A stretch of 64,000 bases of DNA from Bacteroidales bacterium UBA6377. GTDB taxonomy: Bacteria > Bacteroidota > Bacteroidia > Bacteroidales > UBA932. Made by a program: the position numbers and the translations under genes. The notes beneath the pieces are model-generated. The model did not search any database. It saw only the letters and a list, made by a program, of their open reading frames with translations, and was not told the origin of the DNA. The stretch spans positions 97,801-161,800 of the forward strand of contig DJQV01000023.1 of NCBI GenBank assembly GCA_002438805.1. Reading direction: 5' to 3'. Shown in pieces: positions 45,570 to 55,207 of this stretch. Positions within the stretch are counted from its first letter, which is position 1. Every line of letters begins with the position of its first letter.

Positions 45570-46532
45570 ATGAAAAAGACACTGTTATTTGCATCTTTGC
45601 TGGTTGCCGTCATTTCCTGCGGCAGCCGTCCGGACTCTGAGCATCAGGAGGATTCGATCCGCCCTTTCCCGAAAGTTGAACTGCCGGCGATGATAACTGA
45701 CCCGGCGGAGCAGCTCGACTATATTCTTGACCACTATTGGGATACTTTCTTTTCGGGTGAGTGGCCCACCGACTCGGCCGAGGTCCTCGGAGTACCTGAC
45801 AAGGAGGTCGAGCAGAACATTTCTTTATACATAGCTCTTCTCGACAAGCTGCCTGTCCCGGAGGCGCAGCAGAGCTTGAGGGGCACGTTCTCCAAAATAG
45901 AATCCAGGCAGCAGCGGGACACGGCATCCCTGTTTTACATGCGTTTCACGGAAATGCTGGCCTCCTGCCTTTACGACCCCAATTCTCCCCTGCGCAGCGA
46001 GGACCTGTATCTGCCGATAGTCGAGGGGCTTGTGGAATCCCATTTCACCAGGCCCGACAGGCTTGCCGGCTACCGCTTCGAACTCGACAAGTGCCGGCTC
46101 AACCCTTACGGGGCAAAGGTTCCGGATTTCAAGTTCAAGGATGCTTCCGGGCGCCTGCACCACCTATACGGAGAGAAGGCCGGATACACTATGCTGTTTT
46201 TCAGCAATCCCGGCTGTACCGCCTGCAAGGAGATCATAGACCAGATAGGCAGCCGGGCCTATGTGCCGGGGATGATAAGCAGGGGCGAGCTTGCCATAGT
46301 CAACATATATATCGATGACGAGCTGGACAAATGGCGCGAATACGAGCCCTCATACCCGCGCGACTGGGTCAACGGATACGATTTCTCCCAAATCATCAAC
46401 ACTGACTCCCTATACTACGTCAGGGCCATACCGTCCCTTTATCTTCTTGACTCGCAGAAACGTGTCATATATAAGGATGCACCGGTGGAGAGAGTCCTGC
46501 TGTTCTTGGACAATATTCAGACAAATCAATAA
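45570..46532 (+). CDS. DUF5106/thioredoxin-fold lipoprotein
   Basis: A 320-residue exported lipoprotein: the signal LLVAVISC gives a clear lipobox with cysteine near residue 17. Residues about 30-165 are helical and resemble DUF5106, a domain often placed before thioredoxin folds in Bacteroidales. From about 175 the chain is a TlpA-like thioredoxin domain (VPDFKFKDASGRLH) with the redox pair C216-TA-C219 and a later cis-proline context AIPSLYLLD. It may reduce or shuffle disulfides in the periplasm. galM follows 11 bases after its stop. Confidence 0.85.
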   Translation: MKKTLLFASLLVAVISCGSRPDSEHQEDSIRPFPKVELPAMITDPAEQLDYILDHYWDTFFSGEWPTDSAEVLGVPDKEVEQNISLYIALLDKLPVPEAQQSLRGTFSKIESRQQRDTASLFYMRFTEMLASCLYDPNSPLRSEDLYLPIVEGLVESHFTRPDRLAGYRFELDKCRLNPYGAKVPDFKFKDASGRLHHLYGEKAGYTMLFFSNPGCTACKEIIDQIGSRAYVPGMISRGELAIVNIYIDDELDKWREYEPSYPRDWVNGYDFSQIINTDSLYYVRAIPSLYLLDSQKRVIYKDAPVERVLLFLDNIQTNQ

Positions 46533-46543
46533 TTATCAATAAT

Positions 46544-47593
46544 ATGACCAACATTACACGTAAACTTTGGGGCAGGACCCCTGACGGAACCCCCGTCTAC
46601 AGATACACGCTCAAAAACTCCAGCGGCGCCTCCGCGACCCTGTGCAGCATCGGCGCCGGCATCGTGTCGATAAACGTTCCCGACAAAGATGGGAAACTGG
46701 GCGACGTAGTGCTCAGCTACGCCAAGCCTGAGAGCTATTTCGGAGACGGCCCATGCATGGGCAAGTGCCCGGGACGCTACGCCAACCGCATCGCGGCGGG
46801 AAAGTTCACCCTTGACGGCAAGGAATACAGCCTCCCGATAAACAACGGCCCGAACCACCTGCACGGCGGTCCGGACGGGTTCCAGAACAAGGTTTGGGAG
46901 TCCCGCAAGCACAAGGACGGAGTCGAGTTCAAGTGCAGCGCAGCCGACGGGGAGATGGGATACCCCGGCAACATCACCGTGGTAGCAAGATACGAGTGGA
47001 GCGAAGAGAACGAACTCCGCCTTACATTCTCAGCCAAGAGCGACGCCCCTACGGTGGTGAACCTCACCAACCATTGCTATTTCAACCTCAATTGCAAGGG
47101 TTCCGTGCTCAGGCAGTACCTGAAACTCAATGCTTCCGAATACCTGCCTACGGACAGCAGCCTGATTCCTTTAGGGGACTCCGAGCCGGTGGCCGGCACG
47201 CCGATGGACTTCCTCACCGCCAAGACGCTGGGCAGGGATATAAAGAAAGATTTCCCGGCACTCAACATCGGCAAAGGCTACGATGCCTGCTGGCTGATAG
47301 ACGGTTATGTGCCCGGGCAGCTACAGGAGGCGGCCGAACTCTATTCAAAGCAGAGCGGAAGGGAACTCAAGGTATACACCACCCAGCCTGGCATACAGGT
47401 CTACACAGGCAACTGGCTTGAAGGATGCCCGGAGGGCAGGAGGGGACGCATCTACCACGATTATTATGGTGTGGCCCTTGAGTGCCAGCACTTCCCGGAC
47501 AGCCCCAACAAGCCTGAATATCCTAGTACCGTGCTCAGACCGGGAGAAGTTTACCATGAGGCCATAATCTTCGCATTCGGGGTGAAGAAATGA
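46544..47593 (+). CDS. galM: Aldose 1-epimerase
   Basis: A 349-residue mutarotase that interconverts alpha and beta anomers of galactose and glucose. Family motifs are GKCPGRYANRIAAGKF, NNGPNHLHGG with the conserved His, VNLTNHCYFNL with the catalytic His, and a late VALECQHFPDSPN containing the catalytic glutamate. There is no signal peptide, so it is cytoplasmic. It overlaps thyA by four bases (ATGA) although the pathways are unrelated. galK is in another unit 8 kb upstream. Confidence 0.95.
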   Translation: MTNITRKLWGRTPDGTPVYRYTLKNSSGASATLCSIGAGIVSINVPDKDGKLGDVVLSYAKPESYFGDGPCMGKCPGRYANRIAAGKFTLDGKEYSLPINNGPNHLHGGPDGFQNKVWESRKHKDGVEFKCSAADGEMGYPGNITVVARYEWSEENELRLTFSAKSDAPTVVNLTNHCYFNLNCKGSVLRQYLKLNASEYLPTDSSLIPLGDSEPVAGTPMDFLTAKTLGRDIKKDFPALNIGKGYDACWLIDGYVPGQLQEAAELYSKQSGRELKVYTTQPGIQVYTGNWLEGCPEGRRGRIYHDYYGVALECQHFPDSPNKPEYPSTVLRPGEVYHEAIIFAFGVKK

Positions 47594-48384
47594 GACAGTA
47601 CCTCGATCTGCTCAAGACGATAATGGATACCGGTACGGTCCGTCACGACCGTACCGGTGTCGGTACAAAGAGCATATTCGGACACCAGATGCGCTTTGAC
47701 CTTTCTGAAGGCTTTCCGCTCCTGACGACCAAGAAAGTCCATCTGAAGTCCATCATCTACGAACTCCTGTGGTTCATAAGCGGCGACACCAACATCAAGT
47801 ACCTCAAGGATCACGGAGTTTCCATCTGGGACGAATGGGCTGATGAGAACGGTGACCTTGGCCCTGTCTATGGCCACCAGTGGCGCAGCTGGCCAGCTCC
47901 TGACGGTAGAAAGATAGACCAGCTTTCCGAGGTGATAGACATGATTCGGAACAACCCGGACTCTCGCCGCATGATAGTCTGTGCCTGGAATCCGGGTGAA
48001 GTGGACAAGATGGCTCTTCCTCCGTGCCACTGCCTTTTCCAGTTTTATGTGGCGGACGGAAGGCTTTCCTGCCAGCTTTATCAGCGCAGCGCCGACACTT
48101 TCCTCGGGGTTCCGTTCAACATTGCATCCTACGCCCTGCTGACCATGATGATAGCGCAGTGCTGCGGCCTGCAGCCGGGGGAGTTCATCCATACGACCGG
48201 AGACACGCACATATACCTCAACCACTTTGATCAGGTGCGCGAGCAGTTGTCCCGTGAGCCGCGTGCCCTGCCGAAAATGAGGCTCAACCCTGAGGTGAAG
48301 AGCGTCTTTGACTTCCGCTACGAGGATTTCACTCTTGAGGGTTATGACCCATGGCCTGCCATCAAGGCCCCGGTAGCTGTATGA
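47590..48384 (+). CDS. thyA: Thymidylate synthase
   Basis: A 264-residue enzyme methylating dUMP with methylene-tetrahydrofolate, making dTMP. The catalytic nucleophile is C146 in LPPCHCLFQFYV, the same number as in the E. coli enzyme. RHDRTGVGTKSIFG near residue 17, QRSADTFLGVPFN and the final FTLEGYDPWPAIKAPVAV are family signatures. It overlaps galM upstream and folA downstream by four bases each. The thyA-folA pair recycles the dihydrofolate that thymidylate synthase produces. Confidence 0.98.
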   Translation: MRQYLDLLKTIMDTGTVRHDRTGVGTKSIFGHQMRFDLSEGFPLLTTKKVHLKSIIYELLWFISGDTNIKYLKDHGVSIWDEWADENGDLGPVYGHQWRSWPAPDGRKIDQLSEVIDMIRNNPDSRRMIVCAWNPGEVDKMALPPCHCLFQFYVADGRLSCQLYQRSADTFLGVPFNIASYALLTMMIAQCCGLQPGEFIHTTGDTHIYLNHFDQVREQLSREPRALPKMRLNPEVKSVFDFRYEDFTLEGYDPWPAIKAPVAV

Positions 48385-48878
48385 GCATGGAGAAATGTCT
48401 TATAGTGGCCGTGTCCGATGACATGGCCATCGGCAGGGGTGGAGACATGCCATGGCATCTGAGTGAGGATCTGAAGTATTTCAAGCGTGTGACCATGGGT
48501 TGCCCTGTCATAATGGGACGCACCACATTCGAGTCCCTCGGCCGTCCTCTGCCCGGGCGTAAAAACATAGTTCTTTCACGTCGTGAGATTCCTCTGCCGG
48601 AGGGGGTGGTGAGGGTTGGCTCGCTGGATGAGGCGTATGTGGCAGCCGGATCTGCGGAGCGCTGCTTCATAATGGGCGGCGCATCCGTCTATGCTCAAGC
48701 AATCGGGGATATGGACACGCTCTACATCACGCGTATCCATACCACCGTACCTGATGCTGACGCATTTTTCCCTGAGATTGATCTTACCCTCTGGAAAGAG
48801 CAGTCCCGCTCCGACACCCTCACGGATGAGCGGAGCGGGATACGCTTCGAGTTTGTGGTCTATAAGCGGAGAGTTTAG
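48381..48878 (+). CDS. folA: Dihydrofolate reductase
   Basis: A 165-residue enzyme reducing dihydrofolate with NADPH. Conserved features are AIGRGGDMPWHLSEDLKYFK, with the active-site acid in SEDL, PVIMGRTTFESLGRPLPGRKNIV, and the nucleotide motif FIMGGASVYAQA. I chose ATG 48381, which overlaps the thyA stop as ATGA; an in-frame start ten codons upstream is inside thyA. Its stop TAG interlocks with the mutS stop on the other strand. Confidence 0.97.
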   Translation: MSMEKCLIVAVSDDMAIGRGGDMPWHLSEDLKYFKRVTMGCPVIMGRTTFESLGRPLPGRKNIVLSRREIPLPEGVVRVGSLDEAYVAAGSAERCFIMGGASVYAQAIGDMDTLYITRIHTTVPDADAFFPEIDLTLWKEQSRSDTLTDERSGIRFEFVVYKRRV

Positions 48879-51469
48879 ATCCCGAGTTCCTCTTTCATTC
48901 TCCTGAGCAGGTCAAATGCCTGCATCGGGGTCATATTGTTGAGATCCGCCCCCTCTAGCTTTTCCTTGAGCGAGGAGAGGGTGGGGTCGTCAAGCTGAAA
49001 AAACGACAGCTGCATGCTCCCGTCGTCTTCGAGTTCCATCTTCCCTGCATGTTTCTCGCGTGCCTCAAGCTGACGCAGGGTCTTTTCTGCGGATTCTACA
49101 ACCTCCCGCGGCATTCCGGCCAGTCTCGCCACATGTATTCCGAAGCTGTGTGCCACCCCTCCGGGTTCGAGTTTTCGTAGGAATATTATGTTTTTCCCGT
49201 CTTCCTTGATGGCTATGTGGTAGTTTTTTATTCTCGGGTATTGTTCTTCCATGTCGTTGAGCTCGTGGTAGTGCGTGGCGAACAGTGTCTTGGCACCTTT
49301 CCCTTCGTTATGTATGTACTCCACGAGGGCTCTGGCTATGGACATGCCGTCGTATGTGGACGTGCCGCGGCCTATCTCGTCGAGCAGCACGAGCGAGCGG
49401 GCGGAGAGGTTGTGCATTATCATCGCCGTCTCGGTCATCTCCACCATGAAGGTGGATTCTCCACGGGAGATGTTGTCGGTGGCCCCTACTCGGGTGAAGA
49501 TCTTGTCGAAATATCCGAATCTGGCCTCCTGCGCGGGGACGAACGAGCCGATCTGGGCCATAAGCACGATGAGGGCGGTCTGGCGGAGCAGGGCTGATTT
49601 TCCGGCCATGTTAGGGCCCGTGAGGATGATGATCTGGTCGCCCTTGCTGTCCATGGATATGTCGTTCGGGACATATTCTTCACCCGGCTCCATCAGGGTC
49701 TCTATCACGGGGTGTCTTCCCGCCTTGATCTGCAGGGCGGAGGACTTGTCCACTTCGGGGCGGCAATAATGTCTGTCAAGCGCCTGTTGTGCAAAGCCCT
49801 GCAGGACATCTATCTTTGATATGATGCGGCTGTTGCCCTGGATGTCCTTGATGGATTTCTGCACATCCGCCACGAGGGCGGCGTAGAGCCTGCTCTCGAG
49901 TTCATAGATGGTGGATTCGGCATTGAGTATCTGCTCTTCGTATTCCTTGAGTTCGGTCGTTATGTAGCGTTCCGCATTGACAAGGGTCTGCTTGCGTATC
50001 CACTCGGAGGGCACCTTTTCCCTCGCGGAGTTGCGGACCTCGATATAGTAGCCGAAGACATTGTTGTAGCCGATTTTCAGAGTGCTGATGCCGGTGCGTT
50101 CCGTTTCCCGCTGCTGCATCTTCTGCAGATAGTCCTTGCCGCCCCGGGAGATCTCCCGTAGTTCATCCAGCTTGCTGTCGACTCCAGTGGCGATCACGTC
50201 GCCCTTGCCTATTTGGGCTGCGGAGTTTTCGGACAGGGTGCTCACTATCCTCATCATGGCGGAGTCTGTGTTGCGCAGGCCGGAGGAGAGCTTTTCAAGC
50301 GCTTCGCAACCGCTTTCTGTGCACCTTTCCATGATGGGGTTCATCCGCCTGAGGGATCTTGCGAGCTGAATCATCTCGCGTGGCAGGATCTTTCCTGTGG
50401 CGAGGCGTGATACGGCTCTTTCCAGATCCCCGATTTCGCTGATATCCTCCTGCATACCGGAGAGAGCCTGACTGTTGTCGATGAAAAACTGTACAATGTC
50501 GTATCGCGATCCCAGTTCCTTGAGATCCATGACGGGCATTGACAGCCACTGCCTGAGCAGGCGGGAACCCATGCTGGAGCAGCACCTGTCTATCGTGTCC
50601 ACAAGGCTTACTCCTTCCTTGCCGGCATTGCTCTGGAATACTTCAAGGTTGCGGAAAGTGAATCTGTCCATCCACACGAATTTGTCGGAATCTATCCTGG
50701 AGATGGAGCAGATGTTGCCGAGTCCTGCATGGTGAGTCTGCTCCAGATAGACTAGAAGAGCACCTGCGGAACAAAGGGCGAGCGGAAACTGCTCTACGGC
50801 GAACCCCTTGAGACTTTTGACTTTGAACTGGTTTCTGAGTTTTTCTTCCGCAGCTTCCTGCACAAAAGCCCATTCGTCCAGAGATGTCAGGTAGTAGTCT
50901 CCGAAGAGTTCTTTTACCCTTTTCGCATCTTCTCTTTTGACTACAAGCTCTTTGGGCCCGAATGAGGACATCAGGGTGCTGATGTACTCCACCGGGCCTT
51001 GTGCGACCTGGAAAGTACCGGTAGAAGCGTCCAGGAAGGCGGCTCCGCAGTTGTTACCGTCCAGAGTCAGCCCCGCAAGGTAGTTGTGTTCTTTCTGCTC
51101 GAGCATCCCGGCGCCGAAAGCTATGCCGGGGGTGAGGATTTCCGTGACCCCGCGCTTGACAAGTTTGTTTTTTACCAGTGCCGGGTCTTCAAGCTGGTCG
51201 CACACTGCCACCTTGTAGCCGGCGCGTATCAGTTTCTGCAGGTATGATTCGAGGGCATGGTGCGGGAAGCCGGCCATCTGTGTGCTGCCTTTGTCTCCGT
51301 TGGAACGCTTTGTCAGCACGAGTCCGAGAACCTTGCTTGCAAGGACCGCATCGTCCGCGTAGGTCTCATAGAAGTCCCCGACCCTATATAGAAGCAATGC
51401 TTCGGGGTTCTGTGCCTTGATGCTGAAATAGTGTTTCAGCATCGGTGTGTCTTCTCCGCTTTTCGCCAT
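48875..51469 (-). CDS. mutS: DNA mismatch repair protein MutS
   Basis: An 864-residue mismatch sensor. The N-terminal mismatch-binding motif is GDFYETYADDA, with the Phe-x-Glu that reads the mispair. The ATPase has Walker A GPNMAGKSALLRQ with K624, the Walker B region VLLDEIGRGTSTYDG, and ATHYHELN. Domain order and length match MutS1 (853 in E. coli). The C-terminus (MTPMQAFDLLRRMKEEL) is the usual dimer helix. It is a single gene; mutL was not seen. Confidence 0.98.
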   Translation of the reverse strand: MAKSGEDTPMLKHYFSIKAQNPEALLLYRVGDFYETYADDAVLASKVLGLVLTKRSNGDKGSTQMAGFPHHALESYLQKLIRAGYKVAVCDQLEDPALVKNKLVKRGVTEILTPGIAFGAGMLEQKEHNYLAGLTLDGNNCGAAFLDASTGTFQVAQGPVEYISTLMSSFGPKELVVKREDAKRVKELFGDYYLTSLDEWAFVQEAAEEKLRNQFKVKSLKGFAVEQFPLALCSAGALLVYLEQTHHAGLGNICSISRIDSDKFVWMDRFTFRNLEVFQSNAGKEGVSLVDTIDRCCSSMGSRLLRQWLSMPVMDLKELGSRYDIVQFFIDNSQALSGMQEDISEIGDLERAVSRLATGKILPREMIQLARSLRRMNPIMERCTESGCEALEKLSSGLRNTDSAMMRIVSTLSENSAAQIGKGDVIATGVDSKLDELREISRGGKDYLQKMQQRETERTGISTLKIGYNNVFGYYIEVRNSAREKVPSEWIRKQTLVNAERYITTELKEYEEQILNAESTIYELESRLYAALVADVQKSIKDIQGNSRIISKIDVLQGFAQQALDRHYCRPEVDKSSALQIKAGRHPVIETLMEPGEEYVPNDISMDSKGDQIIILTGPNMAGKSALLRQTALIVLMAQIGSFVPAQEARFGYFDKIFTRVGATDNISRGESTFMVEMTETAMIMHNLSARSLVLLDEIGRGTSTYDGMSIARALVEYIHNEGKGAKTLFATHYHELNDMEEQYPRIKNYHIAIKEDGKNIIFLRKLEPGGVAHSFGIHVARLAGMPREVVESAEKTLRQLEAREKHAGKMELEDDGSMQLSFFQLDDPTLSSLKEKLEGADLNNMTPMQAFDLLRRMKEELGI

Positions 51470-51505
51470 AGTTTACAAAATTAATGATTTTTGGCGATGA
51501 TTCAT

Positions 51506-51513
51506 TATCTTTG
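51506..51513 (+). promoter_or_regulatory. -7 promoter element of the glycosyltransferase gene (TATCTTTG)
   Basis: TATCTTTG matches TAnnTTTG and ends five bases before the ATG at 51519, so a leaderless transcript is predicted. Confidence 0.55.
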
Positions 51514-51518
51514 ACCTC

Positions 51519-52769
51519 ATGAAACGACTGCTGATAATCACTTACTATTGGCCGCCCACCGGAGGATCCGGTGTGCAGCGATGGGTGAAATTCAGCAAGT
51601 ATCTTCCCGAGTTCGGATGGCAGCCTGTCATATATACGCCCGAGAATCCGGAGCGTCTCGCCTATGATGAGAGCCTGCTCGGAGACATTCCAGGCTGTGC
51701 CGAAGTGATAAAGACCCGTATATGTGAGCCTTATGAGCTGTACCGGCGTCTGACAGGCTCCAAGGCCGGGTCCGAAGTGAACCCTCTCAATTCGCAGAAA
51801 AAGTCTCTCAAAAAGCGTATTTCGTTGTGGCTCAGAGGTAATCTTTTCGTCCCCGACCCGAGAGTGTCGTGGGTTCGGCCGTCTGTGCGCTTCCTCTCCA
51901 AGTATCTGCGAGACCATCCCGTAGATGCGGTTGTGACCACGGGACCTCCGCAGTCTATGCATCTTATCGGTCTGGGGCTCAAGCGGCGGCTCGGCGTGAA
52001 GTGGATAGCGGATTTCAGGGATCCGTGGACAGAGATGTTTTACTACAAGCACCTTTCGCTGACACGCTGGTCGGACAGGAAGCATCATCGTCTGGAGCAG
52101 AGCGTGCTGGATGAGGCTGATATGGTGATTGCGGTTTCACCGCGTGTCCGTGATGATTTTGCTGCAAGAACCTCTACACCTGTGAGTCTGATTACCAACG
52201 GTTTCGATGAGGATGATTTCTGCCTGGTCCAGCCTCATCCTCATCCGGGCAAGTTCACTCTTGTACATACCGGGCTTTTCGCCTCTGACGGGAATCCTAT
52301 GTGCCTGTGGGATGCGCTATCTCGCAAATGTGCTGAAAATGCGGAGTTCAGAGAACGTCTCCAGATTAGACTTGCCGGCAAGACGGACCCTCAGATCATT
52401 GCCTCGATACGGGACAGGGGCCTTGACGGGAATCTGGTCAATCTTGGCTATCTTCCCCATACGGAGACGGTGAGGGAGCAGAAGAGTGCGGATGTGCTCC
52501 TGCTGCCTCTCAGGCAGGAACCGGAGTATTCCAAAGTCCTGCCCGGCAAGATATTCGAGTATCTGGCTTCGGGCCGTCCGGTACTGGGTATAGGACAGGT
52601 GGACAGCGCCGCCGCCGATATTCTGAGAGACAGCGGGGCGGGGGAGATGTTCGATTGGCAGGACTGCCGGGGAATGATGGATTTCATCTGCTCGGCGCAC
52701 ACACCGCCACACGGTACGGAGCGCTATTCGCGACGCAGCCTGACGGCGCAACTTGTAGAATTGTTATGA
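51519..52769 (+). CDS. GT-B glycosyltransferase (GT4-like)
   Basis: A 416-residue cytoplasmic or membrane-associated glycosyltransferase. The N-terminal domain opens with LLIITYYWPPTGGSGVQRWVKF and continues WIADFRDPWTE. The C-terminal domain binds the nucleotide sugar, with the family pattern KIFEYLASGRPVLGIG near residue 345. This is a GT-B fold of the GT4 kind; the donor and acceptor cannot be told. It is coupled (ATGA) to the membrane protein that follows, so the pair may act on a surface glycan or lipid. Confidence 0.88.
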   Translation: MKRLLIITYYWPPTGGSGVQRWVKFSKYLPEFGWQPVIYTPENPERLAYDESLLGDIPGCAEVIKTRICEPYELYRRLTGSKAGSEVNPLNSQKKSLKKRISLWLRGNLFVPDPRVSWVRPSVRFLSKYLRDHPVDAVVTTGPPQSMHLIGLGLKRRLGVKWIADFRDPWTEMFYYKHLSLTRWSDRKHHRLEQSVLDEADMVIAVSPRVRDDFAARTSTPVSLITNGFDEDDFCLVQPHPHPGKFTLVHTGLFASDGNPMCLWDALSRKCAENAEFRERLQIRLAGKTDPQIIASIRDRGLDGNLVNLGYLPHTETVREQKSADVLLLPLRQEPEYSKVLPGKIFEYLASGRPVLGIGQVDSAAADILRDSGAGEMFDWQDCRGMMDFICSAHTPPHGTERYSRRSLTAQLVELL

Positions 52770-55207
52770 AGAAAAAAATAATCTATTGCATCTGCACGGT
52801 GCTGGGACTGCTCCTGTTGTCCTATGCCTATGTACCGGAAGTTCTTACTGGCAAGATAGTGAACCAGAGCGACATATCAGGCTGGCAGGGGATGGCCAAG
52901 GAGATGATGGACTGGAACTCGGCCCACCCGGATGACCAGACGGCATGGACGGATTCGATGTTCGGGGGGATGCCTACGGCAACCATCCACGCATCCACAA
53001 AGGGCGACTGGACCCAGAAGATCTACGATTTTCTGCTTGTCGGCAGGAGGCCGGCCACGTATCTTTTCATCTCCCTGCTCGGAGCATGGCTGCTCATGCT
53101 TTCGTTCGGGGTTCATCCGTTGCTTGCCATAGGAGGGGCGGTGGCTGTCACATTCTGCTCCTACAATATGCAGATCATACAGGTAGGACACAACACCAAG
53201 ATGCAGGCCATAGCCTTCCTTCCATGGGTGCTCGCCGCGCTTGTGTTCACATACCGCAAGGCGCTTGGGGATAAGGCCAGATGGTTGCCTCTGTCATGTC
53301 TAGGGGCGGCGCTTTTCGGTCTGGCCTTGAGTTTCCAAGTCAAGGCCAACCATCCTCAGATCACCTATTATCTGGCACTTATGATTTTGCTGTATGTAAT
53401 AGTCATGGTGGTCTGGATACTAATGGACAAGACCCGTCGCAAGTCCCTTCTCGGGCGGTTTTTCGCTTCCTCTGCACTGCTGCTGGTGCTTGGAGTGACC
53501 GGTATCGCGACCAATGCCATAAAGTTGCTGCCGACCTATGAATACACCCCGTATTCCATGCGCGGCGGCAGTTCAGCCGCCTCTGAAGACGGGAGCGGCA
53601 CCAAAGGACTGGACATCGATTATGCCACAGCCTGGTCTTATGGTTGGCAGGAATTGCCGAATATGCTGATCCCGGATTTCAACGGAGGCTCGTCTGCCGG
53701 GGCTGTCAATCCTGACCGCTCGGCAACCATTGACCTGCTCCGCTCCGCCGGACAGGGCAATCTGCGGGAGACCGCCAAGAATCTGCCCCTTTACTGGGGG
53801 CCCCAGCCGTTCACGGCCGGCCCGATGTATATGGGGGCTGTGACAATATTCCTCTTTGTACTAGGGCTTTTCTTCTACAAGGGCAAGGAGAAGTGGTGGC
53901 TTGCCGCTGCGACCCTGCTCGCCGTGTTCCTTGCGCTCGGAAGCCATTTCCTGTGGTTTACCAAGCTCTTCTATGACTATGTGCCGTTCTACAACAAGTT
54001 CAGGACAGTGTCCATGGCTCTGGTGGTGCTCCAGTTTACACTGCCTGTCCTTGCTTTCCTGATGCTGGACAGGATTGTCCGGACAGAGGAAGGCGCTGCC
54101 GTGTTCCGTTCCAAGGGCTGGATTGCACTTGCTGTCACGGGAGGTTTTTGTCTGCTCTGTGCGGTATTCCCTGGTATCGCCGGCTCTTTCACGGGTTCTT
54201 CTGACGCGTCTTACCCTGATGCTCTTGTGGATGCACTTGCCGCTGACAGGCGGCATCTGCTTGCTATGGATGCGCTTCGCTCGGCGCTTCTGACAGGGGC
54301 AGCGTACCTGATGCTCTTGTGGGGGTGCACGGTTCCGAAGTCCGCGGCAAAGACTTTCGCCACCCAGCCTCAGATGGGCTTCGCGCGCCGGCGTACCGCT
54401 GCCCTGCTTGTCTGCCTGCTAGTTCTCGGTGATCTTTTCATCCTGGACAAGAGGTACCTGAGTTCTGATGACTTTATCACTCCGCGCTCTTTCCAGAGCC
54501 AGTTCAACAAGCGTCCGGTCGATGAGGCGATACTTGAGGACAAGGATCCGTCCTACAGGGTTCTGGATTTGACTGTCAATGTGTTCAATGACTCTCATCC
54601 GTCTTACTGGCACAAGAACATCGGAGGCTATTCTCCCGCCAAGCTCCAGAGGTATCAGGAGTTCATCACGGACACTCTCACGTCCGAGATAAACAGCCTG
54701 TATTCAGTGCTTTCTGGAAAACAGACCGTTCAGGAGATGGAGCAGGCCCTGCCTTATCTTCCGGGGTTGGCGGAGATGAACTGCCGCTATATAATAGTAG
54801 GAGGGGAGTATCCTCCGTTGAAGTACTCTCATGCCAAGGGCCCGGCCTGGTTTGCCGATCCTTCCGCCGGGGAAGTGGAGATGCTCTCTTACGCGCCAAA
54901 TGAACTGCGTTACAAGTATTCTTCGGCAGATGGCGGCAAGTTGGTATTCAGCGAGGTCTACTATCCGGTAGGATGGACGCTTGAAGTGGAAGACAGCGGG
55001 GAAAATCTTGAGATGATTCCGGACGGAAAAGTGCTACGCGCGGCGGAGGTTCCGGCCGGGGAGCACACTCTTGTGATGCGTTTCGACCCTCCTTCCTATA
55101 GGATAGGGGAGAGGGTGTCACGCGCGAGTTCCATACTTATTCTGATTGTGGTACTTCTTGCGTCAGGTTTTGCCGTGAGAGGGACAACTGTTGTGTCAAA
55201 GCGATAA
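52766..55207 (+). CDS. YfhO-family large membrane protein
   Basis: An 813-residue membrane protein with about twelve hydrophobic helices in the first 570 residues, starting IIYCICTVLGLLLLSYAYV, and a soluble C-terminal domain (about 590-780). The pattern, including a large loop after the first helix (DWNSAHPDDQTAWTDSMFGG), is that of YfhO-like proteins, which resemble the GT-C membrane glycosyltransferases. An acidic DDQ in that loop could take part in catalysis. I chose ATG 52766, overlapping the upstream glycosyltransferase stop. The last 71 bases overlap the 3' end of rsmA on the opposite strand. Confidence 0.86.
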   Translation: MKKKIIYCICTVLGLLLLSYAYVPEVLTGKIVNQSDISGWQGMAKEMMDWNSAHPDDQTAWTDSMFGGMPTATIHASTKGDWTQKIYDFLLVGRRPATYLFISLLGAWLLMLSFGVHPLLAIGGAVAVTFCSYNMQIIQVGHNTKMQAIAFLPWVLAALVFTYRKALGDKARWLPLSCLGAALFGLALSFQVKANHPQITYYLALMILLYVIVMVVWILMDKTRRKSLLGRFFASSALLLVLGVTGIATNAIKLLPTYEYTPYSMRGGSSAASEDGSGTKGLDIDYATAWSYGWQELPNMLIPDFNGGSSAGAVNPDRSATIDLLRSAGQGNLRETAKNLPLYWGPQPFTAGPMYMGAVTIFLFVLGLFFYKGKEKWWLAAATLLAVFLALGSHFLWFTKLFYDYVPFYNKFRTVSMALVVLQFTLPVLAFLMLDRIVRTEEGAAVFRSKGWIALAVTGGFCLLCAVFPGIAGSFTGSSDASYPDALVDALAADRRHLLAMDALRSALLTGAAYLMLLWGCTVPKSAAKTFATQPQMGFARRRTAALLVCLLVLGDLFILDKRYLSSDDFITPRSFQSQFNKRPVDEAILEDKDPSYRVLDLTVNVFNDSHPSYWHKNIGGYSPAKLQRYQEFITDTLTSEINSLYSVLSGKQTVQEMEQALPYLPGLAEMNCRYIIVGGEYPPLKYSHAKGPAWFADPSAGEVEMLSYAPNELRYKYSSADGGKLVFSEVYYPVGWTLEVEDSGENLEMIPDGKVLRAAEVPAGEHTLVMRFDPPSYRIGERVSRASSILILIVVLLASGFAVRGTTVVSKR

